A stretch of DNA of 9,441 nt from Candidatus Egaibacter danicus (GTDB taxonomy: Bacteria; Pseudomonadota; Gammaproteobacteria; Burkholderiales; Burkholderiaceae): assembly GCA_011391115.1 (NCBI GenBank), contig JAABRC010000044.1:1-9441 (forward strand). The letters are read 5' to 3'. The translations under genes were made by a program, and so were the position numbers. The number at the start of each line of letters is the position of its first letter. The stretch's first letter is position 1. This document shows positions 1 to 6,809 of this stretch, in pieces. The notes beneath the pieces are model-generated. The model ran no database searches. It was not told where the DNA came from and was given only the letters and a program-made list of their open reading frames with translations.

Positions 1-1184
1 TTCTTGCCTTTGGCGCCGCCGGAATCCATCACGTAGCTGAACTTGATTTCTTCTTCGCCCGAGCCGTGCAGCACCGCTTGCTGCACCGCCTGCGACAGGC
101 TGTCAAAAGAGGCCTCAATATCGAACTTGTAGTGTTTGGCCAGACTCTCCAGCATGGCAAAGTAGTAGCCATTGCGCCGGTCCCAGCCCTTGATGGCGCC
201 GCTGGCCAGGCTGAGCGTGGGGAAGGCAACGACGCGCGCAGGGTCAAAAAACTCCATCGAACCCAGACCGTCACACGCCGGGCACGCACCCATCGGTGAG
301 TTGAACGAAAACAACCGCGGCTCCAACTCGCTGATGGAATAGCTGCACACGGGGCATGCAAATTTGGCGTTAAACAGGTGCTCTTTTGGGCTGTAGCCCT
401 CGTCAGTATTGCCTGAGGTGCTATCAATTTCGAGAACTATGGCTCGCCCATCGGCCACACGCAGAGCCGCTTCAAAACTCTCGGCCAGGCGTTGAGTCAG
501 GTCCGGGCGCACCTTGATACGGTCAATCACCACGTCGATGTCGTGCTTCTCGGTTTTCTTGAGTGGCGGCAATTCTTCGAACTCGTAAGCCTTGCCATTG
601 ACCCGGAACCGCACGTAGCCCTGCGCCTGCATCTCGGCAAACACATCCAGAAACTCGCCCTTTTTTTCACGCGCCAGCGGCGCCAGAATCATCAGGCGGG
701 TGTCTTGCGGCAGCGCCAGCACGGTATCCACCATCTGGCTGACGGTCTGGGACTGCAGCGGCAAACCATGGTCCGGGCAATACGGTGTGCCGGCGCGGGC
801 AAACAGCAAGCGCAAATAGTCGTGAATCTCGGTAACGGTACCCACTGTGGAGCGGGGGTTGTGAGACGTGGCTTTTTGCTCGATGGAGATGGCCGGGCTC
901 AGGCCCTCGATCACGTCCACATCGGGCTTGTCCATCAGCTGCAGAAACTGCCGGGCATAGGTGGAGAGGCTTTCCACGTACCGGCGCTGGCCTTCGGCGT
1001 ACAGCGTGTCAAAAGCCAGGCTGGACTTGCCCGAGCCGCTCAGGCCGGTGATGACCACCAGCTGGTTGCGCGGGATGTCAACGTCGATGTTCTTGAGGTT
1101 GTGGGTTCGCGCGCCGCGTATGCTGATCTGGCGGGCGTTGAGCGGTATCGGCAGGCGGTCGGCTTCGGAATCAGGTAGGGGCAT
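1..1184 (-). CDS. uvrA: UvrA, excinuclease ABC subunit A (N-terminal part, cut by window edge)
   Basis: UvrA is the DNA-damage recognition ATPase of nucleotide excision repair; it dimerises, loads UvrB at lesions and acts in the cytoplasm. The first 394 residues are visible, about 40% of the usual 940-1000; the rest lies beyond the left edge. Seen directly: Walker A GLSGSGKS at residues 47-54, followed by the typical [20 protein letters not shown] stretch. The UvrB-binding and insertion region is about residues 130-245. The first zinc finger has C277 and C280, then C301 and C304 (CPVC and CPAC with 20 residues between), with [14 protein letters not shown] inside it. The start ATG (1182-1184) gives a short N-terminal tail before the conserved [12 protein letters not shown] block. 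No LexA-like CTG-N10-CAG box was seen upstream. The gene follows the LysR gene on the same strand with a 40-nt gap, so read-through from it is possible. Confidence 0.97.
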   Translation of the reverse strand, partial: MPLPDSEADRLPIPLNARQISIRGARTHNLKNIDVDIPRNQLVVITGLSGSGKSSLAFDTLYAEGQRRYVESLSTYARQFLQLMDKPDVDVIEGLSPAISIEQKATSHNPRSTVGTVTEIHDYLRLLFARAGTPYCPDHGLPLQSQTVSQMVDTVLALPQDTRLMILAPLAREKKGEFLDVFAEMQAQGYVRFRVNGKAYEFEELPPLKKTEKHDIDVVIDRIKVRPDLTQRLAESFEAALRVADGRAIVLEIDSTSGNTDEGYSPKEHLFNAKFACPVCSYSISELEPRLFSFNSPMGACPACDGLGSMEFFDPARVVAFPTLSLASGAIKGWDRRNGYYFAMLESLAKHYKFDIEASFDSLSQAVQQAVLHGSGEEEIKFSYVMDSGGAKGK

Positions 1185-1224
1185 GGGTGGCGGGCAGCGC
1201 GTGGGCAACCCTAGATGATAGCCA

Positions 1225-2118
1225 TCAACGGCTAACCTCCAGCAGCCATGACTGGAACAGCGCCACTACGGCGCTGTGCGAGACGTCCTGCACCCCCCGC
1301 TCGCGCGGTTCAGCAAACCAGTAACCGTGGGCGTCGGTGAGCTCGTGGTCGTCCAGCCGACGCAGGCGGTGCTCGGCCAGGTCGCGCGCTACCATGGGGG
1401 CGTCAACCACCGCAACGCCTGCACCGGACACGGCTGCATTGATAGCCTGGTCCATCGTGGAAAAAGCAATGCCCGGCCGCGGGTCAACAGACCGGATACC
1501 CAGCGAGGCAAACCAGTTTTCCCAAATGGGCAGGCGTTTGTTGCCACTCAGAATGTGCAGCAGCGTCACTTTGGAGAGACTGGGGGCCACGCCGTCCTGC
1601 CACAGCTCGGGGCTGGCTACGGCGATGTGCTGCTCCTGGCGCAACAGGCGGCAATCACATTTGGCCCAGGGTTCGGCCAGAAACATCACCAGGCAGTCGT
1701 ATTGCCGGGCTTCGCGCAGTGTGGTGACGGTGTTGGTGGTGATGGACAGATCAATATCAGGGTGCCGGCCGTGAAAGCTGCGCAGGCGCGGGGCCAGCCA
1801 GCGCGAAGCAAAGGTTTCGGGCACGTTGACCGCAATACGCTGGCGTGCGCCCAAATGGTGAATCTGCTCTATGGCACTGGTGATGGTGCCAAACGCCATG
1901 TCCAGACTCTTAGCCAGCACGCTCCCGGCGGGTGTCAGGATCAGGCCCTGGTAATGGCGCACAAACACGGGTTTGCCCAGCCAGTCTTCCAGCTGCTTGA
2001 TCTGGCGGCTGATGGCGCCCTGTGTGACATGGAGCTGGTCGCCAGCCCTGGTGAAGCTTCCGGTGCGGACGGCGGCGTCAAAAGCGCGCAGGGCGTTGAG
2101 TGGGGGCAGGCGTTTCAT
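1225..2118 (-). CDS. LysR-family transcriptional regulator (GcvA/AmpR-like)
   Basis: This is a 297-residue DNA-binding regulator, a normal LysR length. The N-terminal winged helix-turn-helix spans about residues 5-65: [20 protein letters not shown], then the recognition helix [15 protein letters not shown], then the wing ending LILTPAG. The [16 protein letters not shown] opening and [10 protein letters not shown] helix are typical of the GcvA/AmpR branch. The effector-binding domain fills about residues 90-290 ([22 protein letters not shown] near its end). Its ligand and targets cannot be read from the sequence. It is divergent from the MFS gene, with a shared region of under 200 bp. LysR proteins often control a divergent neighbour and themselves, so the transporter is a candidate target by inference. 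The start ATG (2116-2118) fits the family N-terminus. The longer open frame on the opposite strand is a high-GC shadow. Confidence 0.93.
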   Translation of the reverse strand: MKRLPPLNALRAFDAAVRTGSFTRAGDQLHVTQGAISRQIKQLEDWLGKPVFVRHYQGLILTPAGSVLAKSLDMAFGTITSAIEQIHHLGARQRIAVNVPETFASRWLAPRLRSFHGRHPDIDLSITTNTVTTLREARQYDCLVMFLAEPWAKCDCRLLRQEQHIAVASPELWQDGVAPSLSKVTLLHILSGNKRLPIWENWFASLGIRSVDPRPGIAFSTMDQAINAAVSGAGVAVVDAPMVARDLAEHRLRRLDDHELTDAHGYWFAEPRERGVQDVSHSAVVALFQSWLLEVSR

Positions 2119-2169
2119 GAGACAGGACTCTACAAGGAGTTTGGGTCTGTGGGCCGCTCAAGCCGTACC

Positions 2170-2206
2170 GGCAGATCGGGGACAATGGCGGTTTTCCTTA
2201 TCTGCC
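2170..2206. promoter_or_regulatory. Inverted repeat in the LysR/MFS divergent region (possible operator)
   Basis: The perfect 7-bp arms GGCAGAT (2170-2176) and ATCTGCC (2200-2206) are separated by 23 nt. They lie about 50-90 bp upstream of the LysR start and about 75-110 bp upstream of the possible MFS starts. A dyad in such a divergent region suits a regulator-binding site, but it does not match a clear T-N11-A LysR box, and a 7-bp dyad can occur by chance. The rest of the region (2119-2281) shows no convincing -35/-10 pair. It does hold an 8-bp direct repeat GTCTTCAG at 2221-2228 and 2249-2256. Confidence 0.25.
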
Positions 2207-2311
2207 ACCACTTTTTGTGGGTCTTCAGCGAATTTCAGGGTGACACAGTCTTCAGTTCTTTCCCCGGGGGATGCACCTGTCGTGCAAACTTCCCCCGAAT
2301 CATCCAATGCC

Positions 2312-3487
2312 ATGACGGCGCTTGAACGGCGTGCCAGCCTGTCGCTGGCCACTATTTTTGCATTGCGCATGCTGGGACTGTTTCTGGTGTTGCCGGTTTT
2401 TGCGCTGGAGGCGCGCAAGTACGTAGGCGGCGATGATCCCGCACTGATCGGTTTGGCCATGGGTATTTACGGCTTGACGCAGGGTTTGCTTCAGATTCCC
2501 TACGGCATGGCGTCGGACCGCCTGGGGCGCAAGCGGGTGATCGTCTTTGGGTTGCTGGTGTTTGCCCTTGGCAGTTTCGTGGCGGCTTCTGCTACCAGTT
2601 TGGGCTGGTTGATGATTGGCCGATCGATCCAGGGGGCAGGTGCCGTATCCGCCGCCGTAACGGCTTTGCTGGCTGACCAGACCCGGGACGAGGTACGGAC
2701 CAAAGCCATGGCGCTGGTCGGTGGCAGTATTGCCTTGATGTTCGCTGTATCCCTGTTATTGGCTCCTTTGCTTGTCGTTTCAATCGGCCTGGGTGGGCTT
2801 TTTGCCTTGACAGGGGCACTGGCGCTTGGTGGGATTGCCGTGGTGATCTGGGGGGCTCCCGCCGAACCCTTGCAGCACAAGAACCTGCCGCGCGGTCGTC
2901 TGTCGGAAGTGCTGGGGCAAGCAGCTTTGTTGCGACTGAACTTTGGGGTGTTTGTGCTGCATGCGGTACAACTGGCGATGTGGGTGGCGATTCCCGCGTT
3001 GCTGGTGCAGGCGGGGCTAGCCAAAGAACATCATTGGTGGGTTTATTTGCCGGCTGTTCTGGCTTCATTTGTCGTCATGGGCACAACCCTGTTTCCACTG
3101 GAAAAACGGGGCTACCTGCGCGCCGTATTTCTGTTGGCCATTGGTCTGATTGCGCTGGTGCAACTGGGTCTGTTGTGGAGTGTGTTTTCTGGCGCCGGTG
3201 TGGTGCCTCTGTCTGTCCTGTTATTTGTGTTTTTCTGCGGTTTTAACGTGCTGGAGGCCAGCCAGCCCAGTCTGGCCTCCAAAGTGGCTCCGGCACACGC
3301 GCGGGGCATGGCGCTGGGCGTCTACAACACCTTGCAATCGTTGGGATTTTTTGTCGGTGGCGCGCTAGGCGGTTGGCTGGTCAAAAATGTAGGGATGCAG
3401 GGTCTTTTTATGGCTTGTGGTGCTGGAATGCTGCTTTGGCTGGTGGTTGCCTGGCCCATGCAAACCCCGTCGCCAAAGGCGGGATAA
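2312..3487 (+). CDS. MFS transporter (YajR-like drug/efflux permease)
   Basis: A 391-residue inner-membrane transporter of the major facilitator superfamily with about 12 hydrophobic segments. It opens with the RASLSLATIFALRMLGLFLV stretch characteristic of the YajR-like group common in Burkholderiales. MFS motif A, GMASDRLGRKR, is at residues 65-75 in the loop between TM2 and TM3, and RSIQGAGAVSAAVTALLAD marks TM4. E. coli YajR is longer and carries a soluble C-terminal YAM domain; here the protein stops after TM12 with a short tail, so that domain is absent. The substrate is unknown; proton-driven efflux is inferred from the family. The start is uncertain: ATG 2312 begins the conserved part but lacks a clear Shine-Dalgarno. 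An in-frame GTG at 2282 would add ten residues and has GGGGG (2266-2270) upstream. The frame stays open further upstream, but that stretch overlaps the LysR gene and does not look like protein. ssb follows 22 nt downstream, so the two may be co-transcribed. Confidence 0.93.
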   Translation: MTALERRASLSLATIFALRMLGLFLVLPVFALEARKYVGGDDPALIGLAMGIYGLTQGLLQIPYGMASDRLGRKRVIVFGLLVFALGSFVAASATSLGWLMIGRSIQGAGAVSAAVTALLADQTRDEVRTKAMALVGGSIALMFAVSLLLAPLLVVSIGLGGLFALTGALALGGIAVVIWGAPAEPLQHKNLPRGRLSEVLGQAALLRLNFGVFVLHAVQLAMWVAIPALLVQAGLAKEHHWWVYLPAVLASFVVMGTTLFPLEKRGYLRAVFLLAIGLIALVQLGLLWSVFSGAGVVPLSVLLFVFFCGFNVLEASQPSLASKVAPAHARGMALGVYNTLQSLGFFVGGALGGWLVKNVGMQGLFMACGAGMLLWLVVAWPMQTPSPKAG

Positions 3488-3509
3488 TCATCTAATTCAG
3501 GAGAAAACC

Positions 3510-4001
3510 ATGGCATCAGTCAACAAAGTTATTCTGGTCGGTAATTGCGGGCGTGACCCCGAAATCCGTTATCTGCCTTCTGGCCAGGCGGTAGCCAATA
3601 TCAGCATCGCAACGTCCAGTCGCCGCAAGGATAAGAACACGGGTGAGAGCATTGAAGATACGCAATGGCACCGCGTGACGTTTTATGACCGGCTGGCTGA
3701 AATCGCTGGCGAATATGTCAAAAAAGGGCAACCCATCTACGTCGAGGGCCGCCTGAAATACGGCAAATACACAGATCAGGCTGGCGTGGAGAAAAACACG
3801 GTTGACATCATTGCCACCGAAATGCAACTACTGGGCAAACGCGAAGGCTTGGGCGGACCCAGCGGCGACGACAGCGGCGGGGGTTATTCGCGGCCCGCAC
3901 CTGCATCGCGGCCGGCGGCTTCACAGCCGCGCCAGCAGACGCCCGCACCCGTCAAACCATCCAGCGGATTTGATGACATGGACGACGACATTCCGTTCTA
4001 A
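3510..4001 (+). CDS. ssb: Single-stranded DNA-binding protein SSB
   Basis: SSB coats single-stranded DNA during replication, recombination and repair and recruits partner proteins through its C-terminal tip. The 163 residues are a typical length. The OB-fold covers about residues 1-108 (MASVNKVILVGNCGRDPEIRY; WHRVTFYDRLAEIAGEYVKKG; YVEGRLKYGKYTD). It is followed by a disordered Gly/Pro/Gln/Ser-rich linker (about 112-152) and the conserved acidic tip, ending DDDIPF, which is intact. The ATG is preceded by CAGGAGA (3499-3505) at good spacing and gives the exact family N-terminus. An upstream in-frame ATG within the MFS gene would add 31 non-conserved residues and is rejected. The gene lies 22 nt after the MFS stop and ends at a strong terminator. 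As in many proteobacteria, ssb sits near a divergent uvrA. Confidence 0.98.
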   Translation: MASVNKVILVGNCGRDPEIRYLPSGQAVANISIATSSRRKDKNTGESIEDTQWHRVTFYDRLAEIAGEYVKKGQPIYVEGRLKYGKYTDQAGVEKNTVDIIATEMQLLGKREGLGGPSGDDSGGGYSRPAPASRPAASQPRQQTPAPVKPSSGFDDMDDDIPF

Positions 4002-4024
4002 ACGGTCCTCGCACCGTTCAAATC

Positions 4025-4063
4025 AAAAAAAGCCCGCAGCGTTTTGCACTGCGGGCTTTTTTT
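4025..4063. terminator. Bidirectional Rho-independent terminator between ssb and the TolC-like gene
   Basis: GCCCGCAG (4032-4039) pairs with CTGCGGGC (4049-4056) around a 9-nt loop. Seven A precede the stem (4025-4031) and seven T follow it (4057-4063), so a T-run follows the hairpin whichever strand is read. It lies 23 nt after the ssb stop and 37 nt after the stop of the convergent TolC-like gene, and should terminate both. Confidence 0.9.
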
Positions 4064-4100
4064 CAAAGGATGACTGGTGGGGCCGATACGAGGGTCAGTG

Positions 4101-5930
4101 TCAGTAGGTCTTACCCTTGGTAACCAACTCCCGCGTGATGCGCCATTCACCTTTGATGAACTCAAGTGTCAGTGTTTTTTCCACCACATCCTTGTAGTCG
4201 ACAGAGCCATATTCCTGGGTGAACGCCACATCGGCGACATTAGCTTCACAGCGCAACGGTCGCATGTTCTTGAGAACGGCTTTCACCTCACCCTGTTTCG
4301 CGATTCGCTTCTTCCGTAACTCTTCCCATGCGGCGTGTGTCAGGCCTTTGGCCGGCACAAACGTGTCGCTGTAGGCGCCCAGATATGCACTCGCATCCTT
4401 GCGATTCCAGGCACTTGCCCAGGCTTCAACTGCGGGTACTACCTTCTGGCAATCGCCGCCAGCAGGGGCAGGAACCGGTGCAGGTTTGACCGGCGGCGCG
4501 GGAGGCGGAACAATCGCTTGGGTAACTTCGGCCTTGGGGAGGTTTTCTTTGTCCAGAACGATCAAGGCTGGCAGTTCGGTACTGCAGCGCTTCAGATCAT
4601 CGTCCTCGCCGTTGCCTCCGACTGCTGGAGGATGCTCGTTTTCAATCGGGCGCAACTGCAAGGCGCTCAGCAAGGTGCCTGCTGTGGCCAGCACGCGTAC
4701 CTTGGCCAGTCGCAGATCAAACTCAGCGTTGCTCAAGGCGCGACGCGCCTGATACAACTCATTTTCAGTATCCAGCAGGTCCAGCAAGGAGCGTTGGCCA
4801 ATGTCAAATTGCTGGCGGTAGGCCTCGCGGGCCTTCGCGGTTGACAGTTCGTGTTGTGCCAGGAATACGATTTGTTGCTCAAGGCGGCCGACATCGTTGT
4901 AAGCAATCTGCGTGGTCTGGCGAATGTCGCGGCAGGCTTTGTCGCGCAACTCATAGGCTGCGTTGAGTCTGGAGACATATTGGCTGATGCGTGCAGTGTC
5001 GGCCCCACCGCGATACAGGTTGTAGTTCAATACAAGCTCGATCGCAGCATCGCGGTATTTGCCGGAGATGCCACTCTGGTTACGCTCCAGGCTTTGACGG
5101 GCACGCAATTCCAGTGTGGGGTAGTTGGCCGCACGCCTGACATCGGCATCCGCACGATAGGCACGAATGGTTGACACTGCGCCAAGGAATTCGGGGTTGT
5201 TCGTGATGGAGTCAGCCAGTAGACTTTCGCGGGCTGGCAGGAGTTTGTCCAGGGTCGGCGTAGTTGCCAGATTCTGTGCTGGCATATCGCCAGTCAGGCG
5301 CTGATACCTGGCCGACACGTCGTGCAGATTGCTGGCTTCGGTCAACCAGTTGGACTCAGCCAATGCCATGCGCCCAGACGCCTGTTCCAGATCCACCCGG
5401 CGACCAACACCGGCCGAAACACGACTGGCGAGTCGCTTCTGGACGTCGACGTGCGTAGCATAGTTGTCACGCGCCAATGCCAGGGCTTCGCGGTAGCGCT
5501 GAACATCCAGATAGGCGCGCACGGTCTCCAGTGCAATTTGATCGCTGGCGCTGAGCAGTTCATAGTAGGCAACCTGCCGGCTGTGACCCAGACGGCGCAC
5601 TTCGCTGGAAGTTGCATAGCCATCAAACAGCATCTGGCGCAACTGGATGGACGTGGTGGACCCGGTGTATGTGCGGGAGGAAAGGGTTGGAGTTGAAATG
5701 CTCTCCCGGCCGAGAGCAGCTTCCAGATCAACCCTGGGCCGCCAGCCTCCTTTGGCGACATCCTGTTCGCTTCTGGCTGCTTCAAGGTTTTGATATCGGA
5801 ACTTTACTTCAGGGTTTTGCAGAACGGCACGCTCAACGGCATCCTTGAGATTGCCAGACGCTTGCGCGAACGCCTGGCTACAAAACAGTCCGATAGCAGT
5901 AGCAGTCAGTAAACAGGGCTTCAAGTTCAT
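4101..5930 (-). CDS. TolC/LapE-like type I secretion outer-membrane protein with C-terminal NTF2-like domain
   Basis: The outer-membrane channel component of a type I secretion system, expected to form a trimeric barrel-tunnel exporting the RTX adhesin encoded nearby. Residues 1-22 are a signal peptide ending AFA before QAS. The TolC core is about 24-428 and holds family hallmarks: LRQMLFDGYATSSEV (97-111), AANYPTLELRARQSLE (267-282), LNYNLYRGGADTARI (301-315) and DIGQRSLLDLLDTENELYQA (376-395). The style fits the AggA/LapE branch. Beyond the core come an acidic segment (about 429-472) and a Pro/Ala linker (473-490). A compact domain at 491-609 looks like a SnoaL/NTF2-like fold of the Cds6 C-terminal type (PAVEAWASAWNRKDASAYLG at 499-518; LEFIKGEWRITREL near the end). 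Ordinary TolC proteins are about 430-500 residues, so this 609-residue form is a fusion. The added domain should be periplasmic. The start ATG (5928-5930) has only a weak Shine-Dalgarno but is set by the signal peptide. The gene is divergent from lapG. Confidence 0.93.
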   Translation of the reverse strand: MNLKPCLLTATAIGLFCSQAFAQASGNLKDAVERAVLQNPEVKFRYQNLEAARSEQDVAKGGWRPRVDLEAALGRESISTPTLSSRTYTGSTTSIQLRQMLFDGYATSSEVRRLGHSRQVAYYELLSASDQIALETVRAYLDVQRYREALALARDNYATHVDVQKRLASRVSAGVGRRVDLEQASGRMALAESNWLTEASNLHDVSARYQRLTGDMPAQNLATTPTLDKLLPARESLLADSITNNPEFLGAVSTIRAYRADADVRRAANYPTLELRARQSLERNQSGISGKYRDAAIELVLNYNLYRGGADTARISQYVSRLNAAYELRDKACRDIRQTTQIAYNDVGRLEQQIVFLAQHELSTAKAREAYRQQFDIGQRSLLDLLDTENELYQARRALSNAEFDLRLAKVRVLATAGTLLSALQLRPIENEHPPAVGGNGEDDDLKRCSTELPALIVLDKENLPKAEVTQAIVPPPAPPVKPAPVPAPAGGDCQKVVPAVEAWASAWNRKDASAYLGAYSDTFVPAKGLTHAAWEELRKKRIAKQGEVKAVLKNMRPLRCEANVADVAFTQEYGSVDYKDVVEKTLTLEFIKGEWRITRELVTKGKTY

Positions 5931-6036
5931 CGTATTTCAACGCTTATCTTTTTTTATGGAGCGATATGCTTTGACCGGCATTGTGCGCCTGCCGTCCACG
6001 ATAGGAGTCGCAGGAATTATAGGAGGCACGCCGAAA
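5931..6036. promoter_or_regulatory. Divergent intergenic region between the TolC-like gene and lapG
   Basis: This region must hold the promoters for both sides. On the minus strand a perfect TATAAT lies at 6021-6016, about 85 nt before the TolC-like start, but there is no good -35 at 16-18 nt. On the plus strand TTGACC (5971-5976) resembles a -35, without a proper -10 at the right distance. ATAGGAG occurs twice, 18 nt apart (6001-6007 and 6019-6025); the second copy forms the AGGAGG Shine-Dalgarno (6021-6026), which abuts the minus-strand TATAAT. No c-di-GMP riboswitch-like structure was recognised. Confidence 0.35.
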
Positions 6037-6056
6037 ATGCCCTTATGAATCAATGA
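6037..6056 (+). CDS. Two chained three-codon ORFs ahead of lapG (putative translational-coupling leader)
   Basis: ATG CCC TTA TGA (6037-6048) overlaps ATG AAT CAA TGA (6045-6056) by ATGA, and that in turn overlaps the lapG ATG (6053) by ATGA. The three starts use three different frames. The strong AGGAGG (6021-6026) is 10 nt from the first ATG but 26 nt from the lapG ATG, so ribosomes loaded there should begin at the first mini-ORF and could reach lapG by stepwise termination-reinitiation. The encoded peptides are Met-Pro-Leu and Met-Asn-Gln. This may be functional coupling or chance; no product function is claimed. Confidence 0.35.
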
Positions 6057-6784
6057 CTTTTCTCACAAGCTCACCATTTGTTGCAGTTTTTTTACGATTT
6101 GCCGGGTTTAAACTGGTTTGGGCAGGGCAACGTCTATTGGTGATAGTGTTTGCGTGGCTGGTGGGAACATGGTCCTATTCGGCCCCTGATTTTGACCGCA
6201 TGCTCGAGTTGGTAGTTCAGCGTTGGGGCGGCACTGCTACCAATAAGTTCCAGAATTGGCGAAATCTTGTCCTGACCGGCGGGTCAGGGTCCGAGATGGA
6301 GCGGCTGTCGAAAGTCAACGAATTTTTCAACCGGCAGGTCACATTCGGGGAAGATTCGGCCATTTGGGGCCAAGCCGACTACTGGGCGACACCCCTTGAA
6401 ACATTGGGCCGGGGTAGTGGAGATTGTGAAGATTTTGTCATCGCCAAGTACTTTACGCTCCGCCTCGTCGGTGTCGGACCCGACAAGCTCCGTCTGATTT
6501 ACGTCCGCGCCCGCACGGGCTCTGCCGAAAATGTGGCCCCCCAGGCGCATATGGTGCTGGCCTACTATGCGCAACCCGAAGGCGAGCCGCTGGTTCTGGA
6601 TAACCTGATCAGTGACATTCGTCCAGCCTCACGCCGCCCGGATTTGACGCCTGTTTTCAGCTTTAACAGTCAGGGCATTTTTGCCGGGGCATCCAGCACC
6701 CAATTGGCCCCGGCAGTAGGCTCCGGGCGGCTTTCCCGCTGGGAAGACCTTATTAAGCGTGCTCGCGCCGAAGGCCTTGAATGA
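6053..6784 (+). CDS. lapG: LapG-like periplasmic cysteine protease (bacterial transglutaminase-like, BTLCP/DUF920)
   Basis: LapG is a Ca2+-dependent periplasmic protease that cuts large surface adhesins near their N-terminus, releasing cells from biofilm; LapD holds it back when c-di-GMP is high. Of 243 residues, the N-terminus carries a hydrophobic export segment (core about 28-43, LLVIVFAWLVGTWSYS). The protease domain follows: LSKVNEFFNRQVTFGEDSAI (85-104), DYWATPLETL (109-118), then the catalytic block GSGDCEDFVIAKYFTL with C125. The other triad members are H166 (APQAHMVLAYY) and D183 (VLDNL). D124 and E126 flank the cysteine, as do the calcium-binding residues reported for LapG. The start is uncertain: ATG 6053 has no close Shine-Dalgarno and gives a long N-region; TTG 6137 or GTG 6140 would give a short, classical signal sequence. 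The stop is 25 nt before lapD, indicating an operon. A LapG role is strongly supported by this neighbour. Confidence 0.93.
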   Translation: MTFLTSSPFVAVFLRFAGFKLVWAGQRLLVIVFAWLVGTWSYSAPDFDRMLELVVQRWGGTATNKFQNWRNLVLTGGSGSEMERLSKVNEFFNRQVTFGEDSAIWGQADYWATPLETLGRGSGDCEDFVIAKYFTLRLVGVGPDKLRLIYVRARTGSAENVAPQAHMVLAYYAQPEGEPLVLDNLISDIRPASRRPDLTPVFSFNSQGIFAGASSTQLAPAVGSGRLSRWEDLIKRARAEGLE

Positions 6785-6809
6785 GAATGACAGATTGAGG
6801 AGTATCTAA

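Noticed and set aside
492..1178. Long plus-strand open frame opposite uvrA
   Set aside because: It is antisense to clear UvrA coding sequence and its translation has no recognisable domain; it arises from high-GC codon bias.
1185..1224. LexA/SOS box upstream of uvrA
   Set aside because: No CTG-N10-CAG-like palindrome was found in the gap, so SOS control is not supported from this window.
1973..2281. N-terminal extension of the MFS frame back to 1973
   Set aside because: It overlaps the LysR coding region and translates to a low-complexity, non-membrane sequence unlike any MFS N-terminus; the frame is merely open.
1276..2325. 349-codon plus-strand open frame opposite the LysR gene
   Set aside because: The minus strand encodes a textbook LysR protein over the same bases; the antisense translation is His/Gly/Gln-rich with no family features.
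3417..3509. Upstream in-frame ATG for ssb inside the MFS gene
   Set aside because: ATG 3510 has a good Shine-Dalgarno and gives the conserved MASVNKVILVG start; the extension is not SSB-like.
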